From contig NZ_CP043925.1 in the NCBI RefSeq assembly GCF_009914335.1, positions 3,162,001 to 3,226,000 of the forward strand: DNA of 64,000 nt, read 5' to 3'. The notes below the pieces were generated by a model. The model searched no databases. It saw nothing but the letters and a program-made list of their open reading frames with translations, and was not told the origin of the DNA. Position 1 is the stretch's first letter. Each line of letters starts with the position of its first letter. Source of the DNA: Proteus columbae (GTDB taxonomy: Bacteria > Pseudomonadota > Gammaproteobacteria > Enterobacterales > Enterobacteriaceae). Shown one piece after another: positions 59,787-64,000 of this stretch. The translations under genes and the position numbers were made by a program.

Positions 59787-62700
59787 TTAGAAATTAATTT
59801 TCAATGTTGCATTAATTCCACTTGAACTTACATCACTATTATATTGACCTTGGTAAGACAGCCCGAAAGTCGTTGATTTACTTAATTGCGCATCAACACC
59901 TAAGCCAACACCAAATAAATTATCCAGTTTGCCACCTCGTAATGTTGCATCACCAGAATTTGATAAGAAGAGACGTGATTCAGGGCGATTGTCACCAAAC
60001 AAGTGGCTTGCAGAAATATCGCCTTTTAATGCCATATTTATATTACCTGCCATAAATGGATAGCCACCACGTAAACCGATAGTACCCACTTGAATATCTT
60101 GTGAGTCTGTCTTAGTGGTAAATTTCATATTACCGACATTCTCATTGATATCATCAGTTGATACACGTAACCAGCTAAATCCTGCATATGGTTCAATAGA
60201 ATACTGATTGGTATTAAATTGAGTATAAGCCCCTTCTAAGAAAATTTGAGTAATTTTTGCATCATAACTGGTAGAGTTATAACCTGCATTTTGTCCTATC
60301 CAAAGTGTTCTTTTTGCATCTCTATCTTGGTTAGTATGTGTGAAACCATAGTTCAATGAAGCCACGTCATACAAATTAGAAACACCGTAAGCACCAATAT
60401 GAATATCGTTGCTGTCTATTTTACCGTGCTCATTACCTTTATATTTGGTTGAACCCGCACCAAAGAACAGACCCGCCTTAGTATTTTCAGTCACATCAAT
60501 TTCTGCGCCTAATAAGCCGACATAGAAATCAACATCCATATTGCTGTGACCATAATCAGCATTACCCCATTGACCAATGCCTGTCATCCAAATACGTGCG
60601 TTGCTGTTATCCAATTTAGCATAGCGACCTTGACCAATACCCATGGCTTGATCTTTCACTATCCGCGTTAACCCTAAAACATTAACCACACTCGCACTAT
60701 TGGCATTTAAATACATATCACTACCTAATGATTCATAGGTCTTATTCAGATCTCTTTCATTCATTGGTAATACTACATTAAATAGATCACCACTACCTGT
60801 ATTATCTAAAGCATTGGCAATAGAACGACCATTTTCATTATTAGCAAAAGTCGCTAAAGACGTATTTTCTTTTTTACTTAATGTGCCTGTAATGGTGTTG
60901 TCTTTTACAGCAACATTTTTATCAAATAATGCATAATCATTATTTGAAGCTACATTGTTATTCGCTAACATTTTAGCTTTAACGCGATTATCAACTAAAT
61001 TGTCTGCATTAACGGTGCCTGTTGCGACAGTATTATTTAGGTAGATATCTTTTAATTGCCCTTCATTATCAGCACCAACGTCTAAATTCGCGCCTTTGTT
61101 GAGTGCAATATCACCAACATTAACATCATGTCCAACGGTAACTAAATAAGTCCCTTTATCGTTGATATTAATATTAGCTTTGTGGCTTTCATTTGAGGCC
61201 AATTGACCTTTTTGAGTAAAAGTATCGTTATAGCGATCAATAACACTTAATTTGCCGCCATTCACATTGACCGCTTCTGTGCCAAATGATTCTGTAAAGC
61301 CATATAAAGTACCTTGTTCGACTGTTGTACCTCCGCGATAAGTATTATCGCCAGTCATCACTAATGTACCTTCACCTTTTTTAACTAAAGTGCCGTCATA
61401 TAAACCCGCGTCAATTTTAGCCTGAATAGCATCAGCACGTTTTTGGTAATACTCTTTACGCCATTTTTCAGCATCTTCTTTGCTGACAATGTGTGAGGTT
61501 GGATCTGGGTTACCATCATTGATAACAAAATCAGTTCCTAAATTGTAGTCACCTCCCGCAGCAATGCCTTTGTCTTTATATTCAGTTAACCAGGCAAGAT
61601 CTTCTTGTTCACGTAAATCTAAAGCTACTTGTGAGATATCATTTGTCCATACATCAAGTGGCATCATGCTTAGGTCATACTCAAATTTACCTAAGAATTG
61701 ACCAGGTCCATACATGCCTTTATCTAAATCTGGTGTACCCCAACCATAACGCACATCAGGAGTGCCTTCTGCCGCAGTCCAGCTATCATATAAAGAGCCA
61801 TCTGGATTACGGTGATTAGCCGTTGTAAACATCACATCACGCACTTGCATTGCATTCATTGAAGCATAACGTGACATTAATACACCCATCGCGCCAGTAA
61901 CATGAGGCGCTGCCATTGATGTACCACTAAAGGTATTCCAGCCAGCATTGCCCTCTTCATCAACAACTGAAGAATAAATAGCACGACCAGGTGCAACAAC
62001 CGTCCACCATTTCGCATTACCCGCTTCATTAAAGACTTTAATTAATTGATAGCCTGATTTATCGGCTGTTTGCTCTAGTCCCGCAACTGCAATCCAATGT
62101 TTTTCTGCCTCAGGATTAAAATAAGGATAAAGAGGACGATAATAAGGCTGGGCAAAATCTCGGTTACCTGTTGTAAACACTTGTACTACGTTAGTCCCTT
62201 TTACGGCGTCATAAGCGGCATCAACAAAGGAAGGCTTATCACCATAGACTTTTTTGAAATAGAAATATTCGTATTCAGTTTGCGCTGTGGTATCAACAGG
62301 CATGTGTACAGTGGTATTTCCCCCATCAGGACCTTTAGTTGGAATAGTATTAACAATTCGAGGGTTTGTTCCCCAACTGTTATTAATTACCTGCGCCCCT
62401 GCATCTACCATCGCTTTCCAGCCAGTATAGAAATAAGCGTAATCTTGATAAGGGCCGTAGTTATTGCTATCTGTTGCGCCAGTATTTCCTAAATAAACAT
62501 CAGAACCCCACGCAACCCCATGCATGCCATTACCGTCACGGTTAGCACCGACTGTTCCTGTAACGTGTGTACCATGTGTATCATTCACACCTTTGATCCA
62601 ACCTCCATCAACATCAAAGGCTTGACCTTTTTCATAATGCCCGCCCATTTCTTGAGGATAACGCATCCCTGTTGAGCCATATTGACCTTTGGCTTTCACC

Positions 62701-63017
62701 GCATGAAAACGTGAACCACTTAACTCTTCATGTGATAATAATGCACCAGAGTCCATTACACCGATTTTGGCACCTTGCCCATGAAAACCAAGTGCATAAG
62801 CACTAGAGGCATTCATAGCAGCCAGCCCCCAGTCTTTTTGATATTCTTGGCTTTCCCAACTTTTGGTATCTCCTAATTGCCCAGCTTCTGAATATGCTAC
62901 GGAATATCCAGAAAAAAGAAGTGCTGATGCAACAATGGAAAGTTGAAATATATTATTATTTATTTTATTTTTTTTATTCATTTTGTGATGATGACTTAAA
63001 GCTATTTCTTTGTTCAT
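59787..63017 (-). CDS. pta: Subtilisin-type serine protease autotransporter, Pta-like
   Basis: Type Va secreted protein of 1076 residues, matching the Proteus toxic agglutinin described in P. mirabilis as a cytotoxin and agglutinin. It has an extended signal peptide (about 1-42, hydrophobic core IVASALLFSGYSVAYS). The S8 subtilase domain (about 60-440) has the catalytic triad D89 (GVMDSG), H148 (DTHGTHVTG) and S367 (FSGTSMAAPHVTG), with N213 in INNSWG as oxyanion residue. One PATR-type repeat lies near 546-575 (GEGTLVMTGDNTYRGGTTV). The C-terminal beta-barrel (about 805-1076) ends in the terminal Phe expected for BamA targeting. ATG 63017 is used; M13 is an alternative start. It is monocistronic, with a strong terminator. 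Confidence 0.9.
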   Translation of the reverse strand: MNKEIALSHHHKMNKKNKINNNIFQLSIVASALLFSGYSVAYSEAGQLGDTKSWESQEYQKDWGLAAMNASSAYALGFHGQGAKIGVMDSGALLSHEELSGSRFHAVKAKGQYGSTGMRYPQEMGGHYEKGQAFDVDGGWIKGVNDTHGTHVTGTVGANRDGNGMHGVAWGSDVYLGNTGATDSNNYGPYQDYAYFYTGWKAMVDAGAQVINNSWGTNPRIVNTIPTKGPDGGNTTVHMPVDTTAQTEYEYFYFKKVYGDKPSFVDAAYDAVKGTNVVQVFTTGNRDFAQPYYRPLYPYFNPEAEKHWIAVAGLEQTADKSGYQLIKVFNEAGNAKWWTVVAPGRAIYSSVVDEEGNAGWNTFSGTSMAAPHVTGAMGVLMSRYASMNAMQVRDVMFTTANHRNPDGSLYDSWTAAEGTPDVRYGWGTPDLDKGMYGPGQFLGKFEYDLSMMPLDVWTNDISQVALDLREQEDLAWLTEYKDKGIAAGGDYNLGTDFVINDGNPDPTSHIVSKEDAEKWRKEYYQKRADAIQAKIDAGLYDGTLVKKGEGTLVMTGDNTYRGGTTVEQGTLYGFTESFGTEAVNVNGGKLSVIDRYNDTFTQKGQLASNESHKANININDKGTYLVTVGHDVNVGDIALNKGANLDVGADNEGQLKDIYLNNTVATGTVNADNLVDNRVKAKMLANNNVASNNDYALFDKNVAVKDNTITGTLSKKENTSLATFANNENGRSIANALDNTGSGDLFNVVLPMNERDLNKTYESLGSDMYLNANSASVVNVLGLTRIVKDQAMGIGQGRYAKLDNSNARIWMTGIGQWGNADYGHSNMDVDFYVGLLGAEIDVTENTKAGLFFGAGSTKYKGNEHGKIDSNDIHIGAYGVSNLYDVASLNYGFTHTNQDRDAKRTLWIGQNAGYNSTSYDAKITQIFLEGAYTQFNTNQYSIEPYAGFSWLRVSTDDINENVGNMKFTTKTDSQDIQVGTIGLRGGYPFMAGNINMALKGDISASHLFGDNRPESRLFLSNSGDATLRGGKLDNLFGVGLGVDAQLSKSTTFGLSYQGQYNSDVSSSGINATLKINF

Positions 63018-63469
63018 TCTGTACCTTCAGTTATATTAAAATTTAATAACATTAATTAAGGATCAAAAATAAAAGACGCAAAGATTCTCTAGTTTCTAGA
63101 GAAATAATTACTTGAAGGGCATCTCAAAAATATGATTTCATGCCACAAAAATAGATAGATTGACTACGTAATCACAAATTAATAGATAGATTAAACAAAA
63201 TCAGATCACTTGTTATTATATTACAAACAACAAAAATTAACCTATCTCAATATTAACCTCATTAATGACAATATTTAAATCAACTTAATAAAGAGAACTT
63301 AAATAAATAAACAAAAATATCAAATTGATTAACAATTTTTTTTGAGAATATTTTTCTCTATTTAACTTTAGTCTAAAAAATATAATCCACATTATTTTTG
63401 ATATAAAAAAAACAGTATCTTTATTTTAAAAATACTGTTTTCCTTTTAATTGGTGTTACTACTTAGTTT
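63018..63469. other. AT-rich gap between pta and ftsP
   Basis: No gene seen in 452 bases. The region is extremely AT-rich, of the kind often bound by H-NS, and must hold the pta promoter. I could not choose one promoter among many AT-rich candidates. Its right end carries the ftsP terminator at 63403-63441. Confidence 0.5.
63403..63441 (-). terminator. Terminator of ftsP
   Basis: Perfect 10-bp inverted repeat AAAACAGTAT (63409-63418) with ATACTGTTTT (63432-63441), followed on the minus strand by a T-rich run. It lies 29 bases after the ftsP stop codon. Confidence 0.8.
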
Positions 63470-64000
63470 TTATTCTAAAGGCGTAACTTCCATTTGTCCT
63501 ACCATACCTTTATCTGCATTTTCTAATAACTGACTGTAATATAGAAAAGGAAAATGCGAATAAGAAGGTTGTTTTAATTCCACCAGCAATTCACTTTGGC
63601 TTTCAATCCAAACAGTATCTTTCCAGCCAAAATCTGCAGGTGCGGGTTTCTGACCATTATGGTTAATCACTTTAAAACGAGCACCTTCAATATGGAATGG
63701 TTGCGGCGTCGGTACTGTTACAAGCCAACGCTCCCACCCATTTTGCTTACCGACTAAATCAATTCTTGAAAGCTCCCAACGAGCATTATTTATTCCCGGA
63801 GGACTGTTATGCAGTTGAATGGTTCTAGGCTGAATAGAGGTGGTGATTTGTGTGTCATCTACCGCTAATTGTGCAGGTGCTTTGTCTGTTACTAATGACA
63901 TTAACCCAGTTGGTTTAATGGTTAATATATTGGCATTACGTAGTAAATCTGAAGGTTCAAAAATACCACGAAGTCTATCCATAAAACCCGCACTTTGCCC
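63470..64000 (-). CDS. ftsP: Cell division protein FtsP (SufI), C-terminal part
   Basis: The last 176 codons of a gene that runs off the right edge; the frame stays open to 64000. FtsP is a periplasmic, Tat-exported protein with a multicopper-oxidase fold that stabilises the divisome under stress, but has lost copper ligands. The visible part contains IFEPSDLLRNANILTIKPTG, the TPQPFHIEGARFKVINHNG block and the end LLENADKGMVGQMEV. The block lacks the HCHxxxH copper cluster of true oxidases, as expected for FtsP. The ATG at 63982 is internal, not the true start. Confidence 0.9.
   Translation of the reverse strand, partial: GQSAGFMDRLRGIFEPSDLLRNANILTIKPTGLMSLVTDKAPAQLAVDDTQITTSIQPRTIQLHNSPPGINNARWELSRIDLVGKQNGWERWLVTVPTPQPFHIEGARFKVINHNGQKPAPADFGWKDTVWIESQSELLVELKQPSYSHFPFLYYSQLLENADKGMVGQMEVTPLE

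Noticed and set aside
62097..62492. Plus-strand open frame of 131 codons inside the autotransporter gene
   Set aside because: It lies antisense to the conserved subtilase domain, has no family resemblance and no credible ribosome binding site; the sense frame explains the open reading.
59787..63017. Classification of the autotransporter as a SPATE (chymotrypsin-like) protease
   Set aside because: The GTSMAAPH and DTHGTH motifs are those of subtilases (S8), not of the SPATE GDSGS type.
63470..63982. A short complete gene starting at ATG 63982
   Set aside because: The frame continues without a stop to the window edge and the sequence aligns with the C-terminal part of FtsP, so it is a cut gene.

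Overview
The window reads as chromosomal DNA of an enterobacterium of the Morganellaceae, almost certainly Proteus and most likely P. mirabilis. This rests on the low GC content, on protein sequences that follow E. coli gene by gene but diverge evenly, and on a subtilisin-type autotransporter matching the Proteus toxic agglutinin Pta. Gene density is high and most genes are housekeeping. No prophage, transposase, integrase or CRISPR array was seen.

Layout. (1) 1-5.7 kb, all minus strand: yqcA, two very AT-rich orphan genes, ptsG (glucose PTS EIICB), truC, yqcC, then a CsrB-type regulatory RNA. In E. coli yqcA and truC are adjacent, so the orphan pair and ptsG form an insertion here. (2) 5.7-16.5 kb: syd, queF, ppnN, xni, rlmM, ygdD, gcvA with the divergent sRNA gene gcvB, csdA-csdE, tcdA and mltA. 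An ERIC repeat lies between csdE and tcdA and supplies the end of tcdA. (3) 16.8-17.1 kb: three initiator tRNA genes. (4) 17.3-38.8 kb: amiC, argA (with a pair of ARG boxes), the recC-ptrA-recB-recD block, four prepilin-like genes, a Vibrio-type thyA, lgt, ptsP and rppH. (5) 38.9-57.8 kb: a TPP riboswitch with thiBPQ, then polB, rapA, rluA, a 30-residue candidate membrane microprotein, djlA, lptD-surA-pdxA-rsmA-apaG-apaH and folA. In E. coli this block lies near 1-2 min, while the preceding block lies near 61-64 min, so 38.8 kb is a rearrangement junction relative to E. coli. (6) 57.9-64 kb: a LysE-family exporter, a third AT-rich orphan gene, the Pta-like serine protease autotransporter, and the C-terminal part of ftsP running off the right edge.

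The genes group by job. RecBCD makes one double-strand-break repair unit. LptD, SurA, Lgt and MltA/AmiC serve the envelope. ThiBPQ with its riboswitch handles thiamine uptake. CsdA/CsdE/TcdA handle sulfur transfer and tRNA t6A cyclization. CsrB and GcvB are global riboregulators, and PtsG and PtsP belong to sugar and nitrogen phosphotransfer systems. The accessory parts most worth attention are the Pta locus with its AT-rich neighbour, the orphan pair beside ptsG, the microprotein after rluA, and the structured leader of lptD. All identifications come from reading the sequence and from memory of protein families; no database search was run.
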